Assembly: GCA_907164885.2 (NCBI GenBank)
Contig: OU015499.1
Coordinates: forward strand, 162,306,150 to 162,370,149
Direction: 5' to 3'
Length of the DNA stretch: 64,000 nucleotides
Source of the DNA: Dolomedes plantarius
Taxonomy: Eukaryota > Arthropoda > Arachnida > Araneae > Dolomedidae
The stretch's first letter is position 1. Every line of letters starts with the position of its first letter. Below, piece after piece: positions 1 through 10,790 of this stretch. A model generated the notes under the pieces. That model was given only the letters and a program-made list of their open reading frames with translations. It made no database searches and was not told the DNA's origin. Both the position numbers and the translations under genes were made by a program.

Positions 1-1508
1 GCGGCTGCAGCTCGCTCTGGCAAAATGTTACGAGATCTTTTTTCCGTTATGCTGCACACATGTTGCATGTCAAATCCTCTGCAGTTATGGATGAAACACA
101 AGGAAAATCTTTCTGAAGATACACTTCATCAGGCACGAATTCAACAACAGAATGCGGACTTAGAATACACCGATGGTATTTTCAACATGGCACTTAACCT
201 CATTCAAAACAAGATTCGATCGATCGTTTGGTTTGGATTTACAATCATATGGACTGCCTCAACCACTTTCAGATCAAGAATTATCGACTTCGATTGAAGT
301 GCATGGTGAAATGAATTACAATACAGATCAACTTGCAACTTACTTGGAAGAGAATGAGCCGAAACTGGTTCCGGATCAAAAGGAAGCATATGATAAAATT
401 TTGAATGCGGTTTTCAACAGAAGTGGTGGAATATTTTTTTGGATGCTCCTGGTGGTACTGGTAAAACTTTTCTAATAAATCTTCTTTTAGCCAAAGTACG
501 ACAGAAACATGAAATTGCCCTGGCTGTGGCTTCTTCTGGTATTGCAGCTACACGCTTGGTAGGAGGAAGGACTGCTCACTCTGCGTTCAAATCACCCCTG
601 AATCTAGCAACCACCGAAAGAGCAACTTGCAGCATTTCAAGACGCTCCGGAAAGGCAAAGCTTCTACAAGACTGCAAGCTGATTATATGGGATGAATGCA
701 CAATGTCAGACAAAGCTGCATTTGAAGCCTTCGATGTGATCACGCGGGATATTCGGCGTAACAACAATATAATGGGGGGAGTAACTTTGGTCTTGGCCGG
801 TGACTTTCGACAAACGCTTCCTGTCATTCCGCGTGGAACAAGAGCCGATGAAATTGAGGCCTGCATAAAATCTTCATACATTTGGAATGGAATTGTAAAA
901 CTTGGCTTGCAGACCAACATGCGAGTTCATCTTAATGAAGATCCCTTTGCACAAGAATTTGCTGATATTCTACTCAATTTAGGAAATGGAACACTGGCTG
1001 TGAATAAGCAGGATGGTTCAGTATCAATTCAAGACATAGGAAGAATTGTAACAACAGAAGAACAGCTGAAAGAAGCAGTATTTCCAGACTTAGAACATAA
1101 CTTTAATGATGCTACTTGGCTAGCCGGAAGATCAATACTTGCACCCACAAATGAAGCAGTTACCACCATCAATAAAAACTTTTAAAGAAATTGCCTACCA
1201 ATCTTCATGTTTACAAATCGGTAGACACTGTGTGTGATACAGATCAAGCAGTCAACTACCCAACTGAGTTTTTAAATTCGTTGGAGTTATCAGGAGTACC
1301 TTCTCACATTCTGGAGCTGAAAATTGGTTCACCTATAATGCTTCTAAGGAATCTTAATACACCTATACTGTGCAATGGAACAAGACTTACTGTGAAGAAT
1401 TTAATGCCAAATGTTATTCACGCCACCATTATGACTGGACAAGGTGCGGAACAAGAAGTATTAATAAGAAATAAGTTTAAAATATTTAATACTCTTTGTT
1501 TTAAATAA
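1..1508 (+). pseudogene. Helitron-type PIF1-like DNA helicase, decayed, 5' end off window
   Basis: Seen: four reading-frame pieces on the plus strand together read as a PIF1/RecD-like helicase. The best piece (439-1185) has Walker A GGTGKT at about 451-468, then Walker B IIWDE near 682-696, then the motif LAGDFRQTLPVI near 793-828. Piece 1 (25-297) and piece 2 (173-475) give the region before Walker A; piece 4 (1191-1508) gives the later part with GSPIMLLRNLN. The frame changes near 210-240, at a run of seven T (434-440) just before Walker A, and near 1183. The usual C-terminal SQGQT-type motif is missing. Known: such helicases form the C-terminal half of Helitron Rep/Hel proteins and occur as multicopy PIF1-like genes in arthropods. 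Inference: this is a dead Helitron remnant and not the host PIF1. The Rep domain would lie left of the window. Confidence 0.85.
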
Positions 1509-2359
1509 ATAAATAGATAAAAATAATAAGTAAACAAAAGTTTTAGATACAACAAATAACTTATGGATACCGTGTACTAAAGATTATCAAATTTATAAAG
1601 TTGAATCGGAACTTTGAAGAATATGGATGCTTATCAGTTATGAATCTGATTCACGCACATTTCAAGACATTTCTCTCCCATGAATATTTGTAGCAACTGA
1701 TTCTATTCAATATGTTAAGCTTTTTCTTGTAGAATTCCTATTCGGTGCCTTCTTCTTATTATTGTTTGTAATTGTTAGGAATAGTATCATGCATCATATT
1801 ATTTTGGGTCAAACAAAAAGAAATGCCGAGTAAATTTATAATACTTGTTATGTATATTTCCTTTTTGGTTAGTTATGAAATTCTTGAATAAATGTTTGTA
1901 ATTGTAATATAAATATCCATTTGGTGAGTTTTGTTCACCAATTGAGCATTTAAAAGTCAACTAAATGTATGTAATTGTATTTAACAAGATTTGTCAAATT
2001 TAATTCACACGGCGTACCCATTGTTTGCAGTTGAAACCAATGCTTTCTCTAACGGTTGGTATTCTCAGTTCTAGGAACCTGGGTTACTTAATTGGGAAAT
2101 TTAATTTACAAATTTGTATTTAAATTAGCCACGGCAAGAGTCTGATACTTCAACCTCTGGAATTCGGATGGAGCGTTGGCTAAGCCAAAAGCTCAAACTG
2201 TCATCTGGAGTTATAATATGGAGTTTCACTTTTAGCATTTTGAGTGAGAGGAATTTGTTAATAGCTATGGGCTAAATCCAGAGTTGTAAATAACCTAGAT
2301 CCATTTAAGCATTCCAACAAATCATCAGTTTTGGATAAGGGAATTTCATCCTTCGGTTT

Positions 2360-2960
2360 CTAATTGTTAAAACGACGATAATCAATTACTAATCTCTGCT
2401 CTCCGGTTTTCTTCTTAACTAACACAGCTGGACTGGCATACGGCGAGCGAGTCACTATCTCGCGATCCTTCCATTCTTGAACAATTTCTTTTTTTATTTG
2501 CGTTACCTTGCATTTTTTATACGGTCTTGAACAAACAGGTTTACTCCCCTGGATCTCTTTTATATCCATTTTAGTTAAATATGTACACCCTAAGGGCCTG
2601 TTCACATAGGAGTCCGTTGCGTAGCGTTAAGGAAACGATGACGTTGAGACGAAAATAAACCAATCATAGGCGTTAAAAATTTCATTGCTAATCGTTTGGA
2701 GGCCTATGATTGGTTTATTTTCGTCTCAACGTCATCTTTTCCTTAACGCAACGCAACGGACTCCTATGTGAACAGGCTCTTACTCACCTAAATTCAAACC
2801 AAAGCAGTCCCCATATTCATTTAATAAATTTTTGATTTCGTCTTTTTATATTTGCGTTAATGTATCGCCCAATTGAATTTGCCTTAGCTTTATAGGACTT
2901 GGTTCCTGTAAATTATTGAAATTTGTGATTTCCTTTATTTGCACTTCACTATTTAGTTGC
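2360..2960 (-). pseudogene. Ty3/gypsy-type pol fragment (start of reverse transcriptase), broken
   Basis: The minus-strand frame 2605-2360 reads through a linker (KMDIKEIQGSKPVCSRPYKK), then TQIKKEIVQEWKDREIV, SPYASPAVLVKKK and RLVIDYRRFNN. This is the order found at the N-terminus of a Ty3/gypsy reverse transcriptase, from the end of the protease linker to the first palm strand. The YXDD block, RNase H and integrase are missing. A 186-bp MITE (2594-2779) interrupts the upstream linker, which resumes at 2783-2960. The same fragment, more decayed, lies at 57660-58241. Its place in the duplicons implies that the retrotransposon fragment predates the duplication. Confidence 0.75.
2594..2779. mobile_element. 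Palindromic MITE, PIF/Harbinger type, copy 1
   Basis: A 186-bp element with ends GGGCCTGTTCACATAGGAG and its near-perfect inverse, foldable almost end to end. It is flanked by TAA (2591-2593) and TTA (2780-2782). The homologous site at about 57900-57911 reads CACCCTAACTCACC with no insert and one TAA, so boundaries and a 3-bp target are directly visible. Known: a 3-bp TWA target and ends starting GGGCC fit PIF/Harbinger MITEs. There is no coding capacity. Confidence 0.85.
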
Positions 2961-3712
2961 AAAACTTAAATATCAGTGTTCAATTCAAAGTCATCCTTTA
3001 TTTCGACCCTTTCGATTCATTGGTCTTCCTTCAAATTGTTATCTTCATCCCCTTCATCCATGATGGAAAGAAAGTCAAAAAGACTCGTCGGAAATCCCAC
3101 GCTCGTATTCGCCGTCATTTGTGCTTCAAACGAATCAAAGTTCAGAAATCTGGCTGGAAGACTGACAGGACATACTTATGGAGGATTGTGGGAGCCATGA
3201 AGTTGATGAGGTTGCCACATTCTGAGGCTTAAGGCAGCCGTGACCCTATTGGATTCGCTCACCTTAATGTTTACCTGTGGAGAACATGTGTCTACTATTG
3301 ACAGCTACATAAATGCTGAGGACACTGGTCTGCATGAAAGTCGGCCCTGTTACCATTCCTGCTGTTTCTTATGTAAAAAGACCTCCTGAATCCGAATATG
3401 ACCCACCATTTTCGAGGGAGTACCCCTCCCACCTATTCTTATCACTTTTCGATGATTTGGAGGTATGAAAAACATTATTTTAGCCTTTACATTTCTTCTG
3501 AGGGGCTAGGGAGGTGAAAATTTCTAAAACATGATCATTTGTAGCAAGGAGGTAGATTTAGGGGTTGGGGGGTATTTGCCCCCTTAAATTGTAAAAAAAA
3601 TCATTAAAAATGATCGGATTTTTCGCAGTTTTTTCACTTATTTTCTACACCTTTCAGCCCCCCCTCATCCCCCCAAACACTCCCAAATAATAAAACTATA
3701 TAGCAGCAATAA

Positions 3713-4201
3713 TCTATATATATAAAACAGTTCCGTAACTGACTCATTCATTCATTCATTCATTCACTGACTGACTGACATACAACGCACAGACCAAACC
3801 GCTGGACCTAAAGGGCTGAAATTTTGCATGGCGATTCTTCTAATAGTGTAGGGGTGCACTAAGAAAGATTTTTCTAAAATTCTTCTTAGATTTTTTTAAA
3901 TTAAATTTTTAAGCTGTTTTTTAAACTTTTTTTACGTTTGCATTAAAAATAATACATTGCGGATTATAAAATTTATATCACGAGAAAGATCATAAAAATT
4001 CCTTCAAAATGAAATCTTTTTCGAACCTTTACCTTGATTTTCTGATTTTTGGTGAATTTTTAAAGATTAATTTCTAGAATTTTATTTATTAAATGTTGAT
4101 CACGTGATTTCTTTTTCTGGTACTTTAAATAAATTTATCGTCACGTGCATAACAACTAAATAGACAAAAATGATATTCTTTTTCTTTCTAATGCAGCAGA
4201 C

Positions 4202-4273
<72 letters not shown>

Positions 4274-4346
4274 GCATTAATTGCATACATTGACCGTTGT
4301 ATTTAATTTGAATGTACTCCGTAGCGAAGCGCGGGTTTTCAGCTAG
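3713..4346 (+). mobile_element. Non-autonomous Helitron, copy 1
   Basis: It begins TCTATATATATAAAAC and ends in CGAAGCGCGGGTTTTCAGCTAG, followed by T. A 5' TC, a 3' CTAG and a GC-rich hairpin (CCGTAGCGAAGCGCGG) about 10 bases before the end are the Helitron signature. An A precedes the element and a T follows, as expected for insertion between A and T. A second copy in inverse orientation lies at 9473-10171. The homologous site near 58815 has no element. A long TA repeat (4209-4269) sits inside. No Rep or helicase reading frame is present. Confidence 0.85.
4209..4269. repeat. (TA)n microsatellite inside the Helitron
   Basis: About 30 uninterrupted TA units. The other Helitron copy carries a shorter TA run at 9550-9586, so the tract belongs to the element and varies in length. 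Confidence 0.95.
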
Positions 4347-4489
4347 TGAAAATATATAGCAACAGTTCCGAATATTCAGTGTACTACGCTGGCGATCTCA
4401 ATACCTGGCTCGCACAGCATTGCACAGGAACTTTCATGCTTTGACAATTTTAAACCTGCATTTTTCTTGTCTCTATAGTCCTGCACAGT

Positions 4490-4776
4490 AAAGGTACCCG
4501 CAAATCAGTGCCATTTGCTTTGCCCATGGTTTAGAGCGGACGTCTCATTCTTCTCAGACATTGTTACTTTTGATGACTCACCGTCGGGTTCCTTAGCAAA
4601 AGTAAGCATACAATTCAGTATCCTAATATCCCTTCAGCTCTAAGACAAGTTCCTCACAACGAATCTTTGCCAATCAAGGTGCGCCCACCTCCAAAAAAAA
4701 CACCTACACTCTAAAGCCAGAAACAGATTTGAAAGACTTTGAGCCACAGCCTGGACCACAGATGATGAAGAGTGTT
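4490..4776 (+). pseudogene. 5' fragment of the multicopy KTYTL-type protein gene, copy 1
   Basis: The segment corresponds base by base to 58930-59240 and, inverted, to about 59975-60300. The recognisable stretch at about 4700-4765 encodes YTLKPETDLKDFEPQPGP (with one shifted base in an A run). The downstream body of the gene is replaced by the 146-bp satellite from 4781. Function is not recognised. I recall related multicopy proteins in arthropod genomes, but that is not evidence of a host role. No open frame remains, so it is a dead fragment. Confidence 0.55.
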
Positions 4777-4780
4777 CATC

Positions 4781-5455
4781 CATAAGATTCTTGCTTTAAA
4801 ATGGAAGGAACTTAATTATCTAAAATCGATTTCAGGATTTTTCAAAATTCGACCCCATGGGGGGGAGGGGGACTAAACTTGTTTTTCACATATACCTTCA
4901 TATCTGAAAGTAGGAAACGGATATCCATAATATTCTTGCTTTAAAATGAAAGGAAGACGATTACCGAAAAATCAGATTCAGGATTTTTGAAAATTCGCCT
5001 CCCAAGGGGGAGAGGGGGCGAAACGTATTTTTTACATATTTCTTCATATCTCAAAGAAGGAAATTGATGTCCATAAGATTCTTGCTTTAAAATGCAAGGA
5101 ACATGATTATCTAAAAACCAATTTCAGGATTTTTCAAAATTCGGCCCCAAGGGGGGGAGGTGGCTAAACGTGTTTTTCACATATACCTTTATATCTCAAA
5201 GTAGGAAACGGATACCCATAAGATTCTTGCTTTAAAATGAAAGGAAGACGAATACCTAAAAATCAGTTTCAGGATTTTTCAAAATTCGCCCCCCCAAGGA
5301 GGGGAGGGGGAGCAAAACGTGTTTTTTACATATTCCTTCATATCTCAAAGAAGGAAATTGATATCCATAAGTTTCTTGATTTAAAATGAAAGGAACATGA
5401 AAACCTAAAAATCAATTTCAGGATTTTCAAAATTCGGCTCCCATGGGGGGGGGGG
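4781..5455. repeat. Satellite-like tandem array, about 146 bp period, five units in an A-B-A-B-A order
   Basis: Units start with CATAAGATTCTTGC or close variants at 4781, 4926, 5072, 5217 and 5366. Units 1, 3 and 5 share an AAGGAAC..TGA type, and units 2 and 4 share a GGAAGACGA type, giving a higher-order period of about 291-294 bp. Each unit has a G-rich run (GGGGGAGGGGG type) followed by AAACGTGTTTTT. ORFs overlapping the array are low-complexity chance frames. The array starts exactly where duplicon C loses similarity to its partner. Confidence 0.9.
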
Positions 5456-6097
5456 CAAAACATGAGGAAGGGGTCAAAGAAGTCTCCGAAAATTGCTTGA
5501 TCCGAGTTAATATCTTGAAAAAAAAAATTCCTAATCGAATTGATGCTAACAAAAAAATATTTTGGTCTGTTTGCCTCGATTTTGTCTTTATAAAATTCCC
5601 CAAGATCTGCGCAAAATGGGATTCCAAATTCAAACGTGGAAAATATTTGAAGCTTTTGTGGTCGGAATCTCGATGAATAATCGGTCATTTTGCTAGAATC
5701 AAATCTTCCAGGGATAGTCTTTCTAAATTTTGCAGTTTCACATTTATTTCATTAAAGTGCTACTTCTGAAACGGGTGAAATTCTTTTATAAAGTCCGTTT
5801 ATGGAAATGAAGACTCGAATGGCCACTTAGTGGTAAAACATTAAAGCAGCTTTTCCTCAAATCATAGAATTAAATTTATGAACGCACAGTGAGATTACCT
5901 ATTAGCAAAAACAATGGAACTGAAATAAATTGAGTGCCTGTAACTTAATTCTTTTATACTGAAGAAAAATAACAAACACTTGCATAAGACACCATTTGAC
6001 ACAAAAATTTTGGGGAGCATCGTTCTTAAAATTGAGGCCCATTAGTAAAAGTGTCAATCTCTTATTTTCAAATGTCTGTCTAGAAACTATGACGTCA
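5456..6097. other. No gene seen; leaves the satellite and runs into the hAT element
   Basis: Short overlapping ORFs on both strands (for example 5338-5688 minus) are hydrophobic, low in complexity and share the satellite sequence. I see no domain, splice pattern or element end. Confidence 0.6.
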
Positions 6098-6105
6098 CTT
6101 GACAT

Positions 6106-7512
6106 TAGGACTGGGCTTTATATCGATGTAACGCAAATATCGATTTAGTACTAATAGCAACGATGCGATTTAGAGCTAACATCGTTTGCGAAATATCGAA
6201 ATTCCAATGTAACGCACTACATCGATATAACTCCGACATCCGCGACCGCGATATTCCGGAATTCCGATGCAAAAACGAAAGATAAATGCAGTTGCGGCCC
6301 CGAGCCAACATCGATTTAAGCTGCGCATGCGCCCTGCTTGCTAAATCGCCACCCCGATTTAAGGAAAACTATCCACGCTCCAGAATTCGAATTAAGCTGC
6401 GCATGCGCCCTGCTTGCTAAATTGCCACCCCGATTTAAGGAAGACGATCCACGCTCCAGAATTCGATTTAAGCTGCGCATGGGCACTGCTTGCTAAATCG
6501 CCACCCCGATTTAAGGAAGACGATCCACGCGCCAGAATTCGATTTAAGCTGCGCATGGGCACTTCTTGCTAAATCGCCATCCCGATTTAAGGAGGACGAT
6601 CCACGCGCCAGAATTCGATTTAAGCTGCGCATAGAGGCAGTAATAATTGTAATTTTATTAATTATGTATAGCAGAGATGTCAAATAGAATTTATCAAAGT
6701 ACCAAAATTAAAGTACTAAATTGAAAATATGTATGTTTGTAATAAATAATAAACAAATTAAAGAGATAGAGTACAATATTAAATAGTACAGTATTAAATA
6801 TATAAGTGTCAATAGATAGTTAAATATTTTAATAGTACTTACTTATATTTGAAGAAAACTATTATGATTTGTTACAGTTTACTTAAGTTTTTTATTTCAT
6901 GTTACTTTCAAGATTTTTGCTATCAGGTTGCTATGTTGTTGATTTCAAGGTATTAATTATAATCAACTATTCTGTATTAAACAGCTCTTTAAAATCATCC
7001 CTGTTCCACCTATTTAAAACGAGACTTATTTTTCCAGGCAATTCACACTTTTCTTTGACTTGAGCATATCAAGCAAAGCAACTTATTTATTTTTATTGTA
7101 ATTTAAAATTTTTTTCTGGCATGTAGAACCTTGGCAAGAAATTTGCCAATGTGCAACAAATTTGCCATTACTGATGTATAAGTAATTATTTCATTCAATG
7201 TATTATTTCATTCAATGTAAATTATTTCATTCAATGAATAGTTTAATTCAGAGAAAGTAATTTTTCTAATCTTTATTATATTTCAAATGAAATTTCTCCC
7301 ACTAAGTTTAATTAATAAAATTAATTTATTTATGTTGTCTTTGTTATAAAAGATGGCTAACATCTTCAGCTTAAAAACATATACGTGCGGGGAGGGGGGG
7401 GGGGTCAAGATAGGGGCATATTCTACAGCGGAGTTAAATCGATTTATCACTAAATCGCGATGTTAGACTGATGATAAATCGATTTAAGAAATCTCTAAAT
7501 CGCCCAGCCCTA
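6106..7512. mobile_element. Non-autonomous hAT element, 1407 bp, with perfect 8-bp target duplication
   Basis: The left end reads TAGGACTGGGC and the right end is the inverse of TAGGGCTGGGC. Both sides carry the identical 8-mer CTTGACAT (6098-6105 and 7513-7520). TAGGGCTGGGC-type ends plus an 8-bp duplication are diagnostic for hAT. Subterminal regions carry many ATCGATTTA or TAAATCG words, probably transposase-binding repeats. A 76-bp tandem array sits inside (6320-6633). No transposase frame exists, so it was moved in trans. Confidence 0.92.
6320..6633. repeat. Tandem array, about 76 bp period, four units, inside the hAT element
   Basis: GCTGCGCATG recurs at 6320, 6395, 6472, 6548 and 6624 (periods 75-77). 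Each unit holds TTGCTAAATCGCCACCCCG, GATTTAAGGA and CCAGAATTCGA. The array carries the element's own subterminal word TCGATTTAA, so it may be an expanded subterminal repeat. ORFs at 6468-6687 on both strands are by-products of the array. Confidence 0.9.
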
Positions 7513-7520
7513 CTTGACAT

Positions 7521-8765
7521 CCCCCCAGCTATTCATTCCGTGATGAAAGAAAAACCCAAAACAAGTCTGAATATAAATATTTCCACCGAAAATTTCCAAT
7601 ATGATTTCCTAAACTGAGAATTGAAGAACCGCCAAGAGTTGATTCGGAAGTGGGATGTAACTGCATGGACTGACACCACTTCTGATTAAAGTGAAGTTGA
7701 AACTTTCAGGCCTAAAATGCAGCTTAAGGATTATTTCGACCTTAGTTTTATTTTCCTCGGGTGCACCTAAGTTAGTAACTATAAGTAGCGCGCCTTTTAA
7801 TGCACGATATAACTGTTTTGCAAGAAATCGTAGAATATTTTCCTCCTTGGCGATTTTCGCTTTTAGGACATCTGCTCGCGTACCTTTTTGGAAAAAAAGG
7901 TATTACAAAAAGAATATGTATACTTCAAAATTAAACTAAAATTAGTAACTCAGTTTCACGCCTTTATTGTAATACTAGAAGGTAACCCGTCATTTTGACG
8001 TCATAATAATGACGTCATGATGGAAAAAAGTATATGAAAGTTAAAAAATATCCCGAATTATCTAACAATATTGCATTTAATCCACACCTTGTAAGGGCAA
8101 ACCCTTTCATTATTTTTTATTTATTTAGTTTTTCATGCGATTGGAGTAGTAGACTGCCATCCAGTTTTTTACAGCTCACTACGCAATATGAATACTTGAG
8201 CTACTTGATTCATTCATATTCAAGTTTGTTTACTTTCATAATTCATCGCAAAAGTAAACAGATTTTTAAAAACTGTTAAATATACAGCTAAAAACATCCA
8301 ATTTTTTTTAGTTCTGAATGTTTTATAGAAAAATAGGCCGAACAAACGTGATTTGATGGAGAAGATATTAGTTTTTAGGTAAGAAAAACTTCTGATCCAC
8401 ATCTGAAATTGAAATTAAGCCTAACCGGCATTTTGTTTACTGAGGGCTTCAACTGAATGATGAGTACAGCCCGGAAGTGTTATACAGAGACAAGGGCTAT
8501 TATACATATAATTTTGAACCGTTTTCGAAAATTTCAGGCGTCAAATCACATTTGTAGAACCAAACTTATTTTGTTGTTGTTAAGGGGGGGGGGTTGTTAT
8601 ACGGAAAGTTATGAATGGAATCTCGCTTGAGGTCTAGAAGCATGGAACAACTCAGAAAGTTCATAACCACTGCAAGACGGCTATTAAGATTCCTTTTTAC
8701 CGTTGTCATTCACTATAAAAATCACTGTCAGACATGAATCACAAGAGTCTGCAAACTTAATTCTT
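7521..8765. other. No gene seen; two CRE-like palindromes
   Basis: Short ORFs (7691-7939, 8034-8279) have no recognisable domain. TGACGTCA occurs twice, at 7996-8003 and 8010-8017, 14 bp apart. This is a possible CREB/ATF-type site pair, but no promoter or transcript start can be tied to it. Confidence 0.4.
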
Positions 8766-8773
8766 CCAAAGAC

Positions 8774-8936
8774 CAGTTGCGTATCCAGCATAACTGGCGC
8801 CCGGGGCACGATATCTTTTTGGCGCCTCCCCCGAAAAACATATAGTAATATGATAAATAGAATTTTTTAAAAAGATAAGATTATTTGGCGCCCGGCACAT
8901 GATAGACCCCCTTGCCCCTCCCTCGCTACGCCACTG
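8774..8936. mobile_element. Short hAT-type MITE, 163 bp
   Basis: The ends are CAGTTGCGTATCCAGC on the left and the inverse of CAGTGGCGTAGCGAGG on the right. The 8-mer CCAAAGAC flanks both sides (8766-8773 and 8937-8944). End pattern and 8-bp duplication fit hAT. The minus-strand ORF over it (8757-8987) is a chance frame. Confidence 0.88.
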
Positions 8937-9027
8937 CCAAAGACTTAAGTCTATTTTTATAATATATTCAACCTTAATAATCACCATTCATAAAAAATCA
9001 TTCTTCATCGTACCTGACTTCCCATAG

Positions 9028-9544
9028 CAGACCTGCCAACTTTCCGGATTTACCCCGGCAATGCCGGATTTTCAATGCATCTTCCGGGTTACCGGAATGG
9101 ACACTATTATTGCCGGATTTTTAGTTACATAACAAAAATATCTACTCAGTTCAGGTCATCTATGTCAAGGGAAACCTTAGAAAATTTGCTAATATGCAAA
9201 TCGAACCCACTGTTATGAAGAACAATTTATCAATGAATTTTTAAAAAGAGCAAAATCAGCTACAATAAATGCTACAAAAATTCCAAGATTTTCTGCAATT
9301 AATTAAAACAGACATTATAAAGAAATAGAAGTACTCAAAATATAGACTGCTGGGGTCCCTGCTAGTGTAAATAAGATGTACATTAAAATGTATGATTACT
9401 AATTCCAAATATATAACTTTTGTTTAATATTATAATTTCAAGATGTGCTGAACAGTAAGGAAATATTTTGAACTAGCTGAAAACCCGCGCTTCGCTACGG
9501 AGTACATTCAAATTAAATACAACGGTCAGTGTATGCAATTGATG

Positions 9545-9592
<48 letters not shown>

Positions 9593-10310
9593 GTAAATAT
9601 GACGATCAATGTATACAATTGATGTAGAAAAAAATATATATTTATAAATAAATCGTAAGGGATATTTTTAAAGACAAAATAATGTCCAATCGTCTGCCGC
9701 ATTAGCAAGAAAATTTTTTTTTGTCTATTTAGTTGTTACGCACGTGACGATAATTTTATTTAAAGTACCAGAAAAAGAAATCACGTGATCGGCATTTAAT
9801 AAATCAAATTCTAAAAGTGAATCTTTAAAAATTCACCAAAAATCAGAAAATGGAGGTAAAGATTCGGAAAAGATGTCATTTGAAAGGAATTTTTAGGATC
9901 TTTCTCGTGATATAAATTTTATAACCCTCAATGTATTATTTTAAATGCAAACGTAAAAAAAGTTTAAAAAACAGCTTAAAAATTTAATTTTAAAAAATCT
10001 AAGAAGAATTTTTGAAAAATCTTTCTTAGTGCACCCCTACACTATTAGAAGAATCGCCATGCAAAATTTCAGCCCTTTAGGTCCAGCAGTTTGGTCTGTG
10101 CTTTGTATCTCAGTTAGTCAGTCAGTCAGTGAATGAATGAGTCAGTTACGGAACTGTTTTATATATATAGACTATGTAATATTATTAAAGAGATCCTATA
10201 AACTATAAGTAAGTATACATTATAATTCTTTTATGATTTTTTTCTATACTGTTTAGTGTTATGTCGATTATTTTATGCAGGATTTTGCTCTTACTGAGGT
10301 TGGCAGGTCT
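9028..10310. mobile_element. hAT-like non-autonomous element, split by a Helitron
   Basis: The left end is CAGACCTGCCAACTTT; the right end is the inverse of AGACCTGCCAACCTCA. CCCATAG flanks both sides (9021-9027 and 10311-10317), or TCCCATAG (8 bp) if a shared T is counted. Removing the nested Helitron (9473-10171) leaves about 584 bp. The terminal base at the right end seems lost. No transposase. Confidence 0.78.
9473..10171 (-). mobile_element. Non-autonomous Helitron, copy 2, nested
   Basis: It is the inverse of the copy at 3713-4346: ACTAGCTGAAAACCCGCGC on the left and GTTTTATATATATAGA on the right. Copies agree along the whole length except for TA-tract length and an extra AT-rich stretch near 9588-9640. 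The base after CTAG is T as expected; the base before the 5' TC is G instead of A. It interrupts the 9028-10310 element. Confidence 0.85.
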
Positions 10311-10317
10311 CCCATAG

Positions 10318-10790
10318 TAAAGCTTTTCTAAGATAAGCTTTTCTAAAGATTTTTTTAAAGAGAGAAAAGGAGTTTGTAATTGTAGGTATGAGTAAGCAAA
10401 TTCCATTCATTTCATTATTTTTGATAAATATCAATACCGAAAAATTTCCCATATCCGGCGAAAAATAGAGAAATCTGGCAGCTTTTCCCCGAAACGCTAG
10501 AATCGCGAGAGTATTGAATACAGTGCTCATGTATTCAATTTGTATCGAGTTCGCAAGATTTAAAACCACTCAATTCGTGCCGTAAACCTCCGGCCAAGAG
10601 ATCTGCGATTGCGTTAGACGTTTTGTTTTGGGTCCGTCAAGCTTCCATATAAACACAGGATACAATCGCACAATCTACAGTCACGGAACGTTCTGCACTC
10701 GCGTTTACAAATGCAATTTTGTAAAGAAACAAGTAATATAAAAACAAAATTTTTTAAAGTCAATTCCTACTTAGGTCAACAAAGAAAAAT
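10318..10790. other. No gene seen
   Basis: The minus ORFs at 10203-10569 partly cover element ends and have no domain that I recognise. Confidence 0.5.

Larger units (their letters stand above)
1540..4776 (+). repeat. Duplicon C: shares sequence with 56.84-59.24 kb and 44.57-46.14 kb
   Basis: From about 1553 (reading TTATGGATACCGTGTAC) the sequence follows 56851 onward and 44584 onward. The match to the first runs to about 4776 in the same order: non-coding part, gypsy pol fragment, then the KTYTL-type segment. The match to the second stops near 46140. Differences are scattered substitutions plus clean insertions (a MITE at 2594 and a Helitron at 3713) absent from the other copy. Orientation is the same in all three copies. 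This is a segmental duplication or a large composite repeat; a whole-genome copy count would decide. Confidence 0.85.

Noticed and set aside
576..920. 114-residue minus ORF
   Set aside because: Antisense shadow of the helicase frame with Walker A and B.
2594..2779. Host palindrome or replication origin
   Set aside because: Four copies with 3-bp target duplications and an empty site show that it is a MITE.
5338..5688. 116-residue minus ORF next to the satellite
   Set aside because: Phe/Ile-rich and partly made of the satellite unit; no domain.
6468..6687. Paired ORFs on both strands in the 76-bp array
   Set aside because: Generated by the tandem repeat inside the hAT element.
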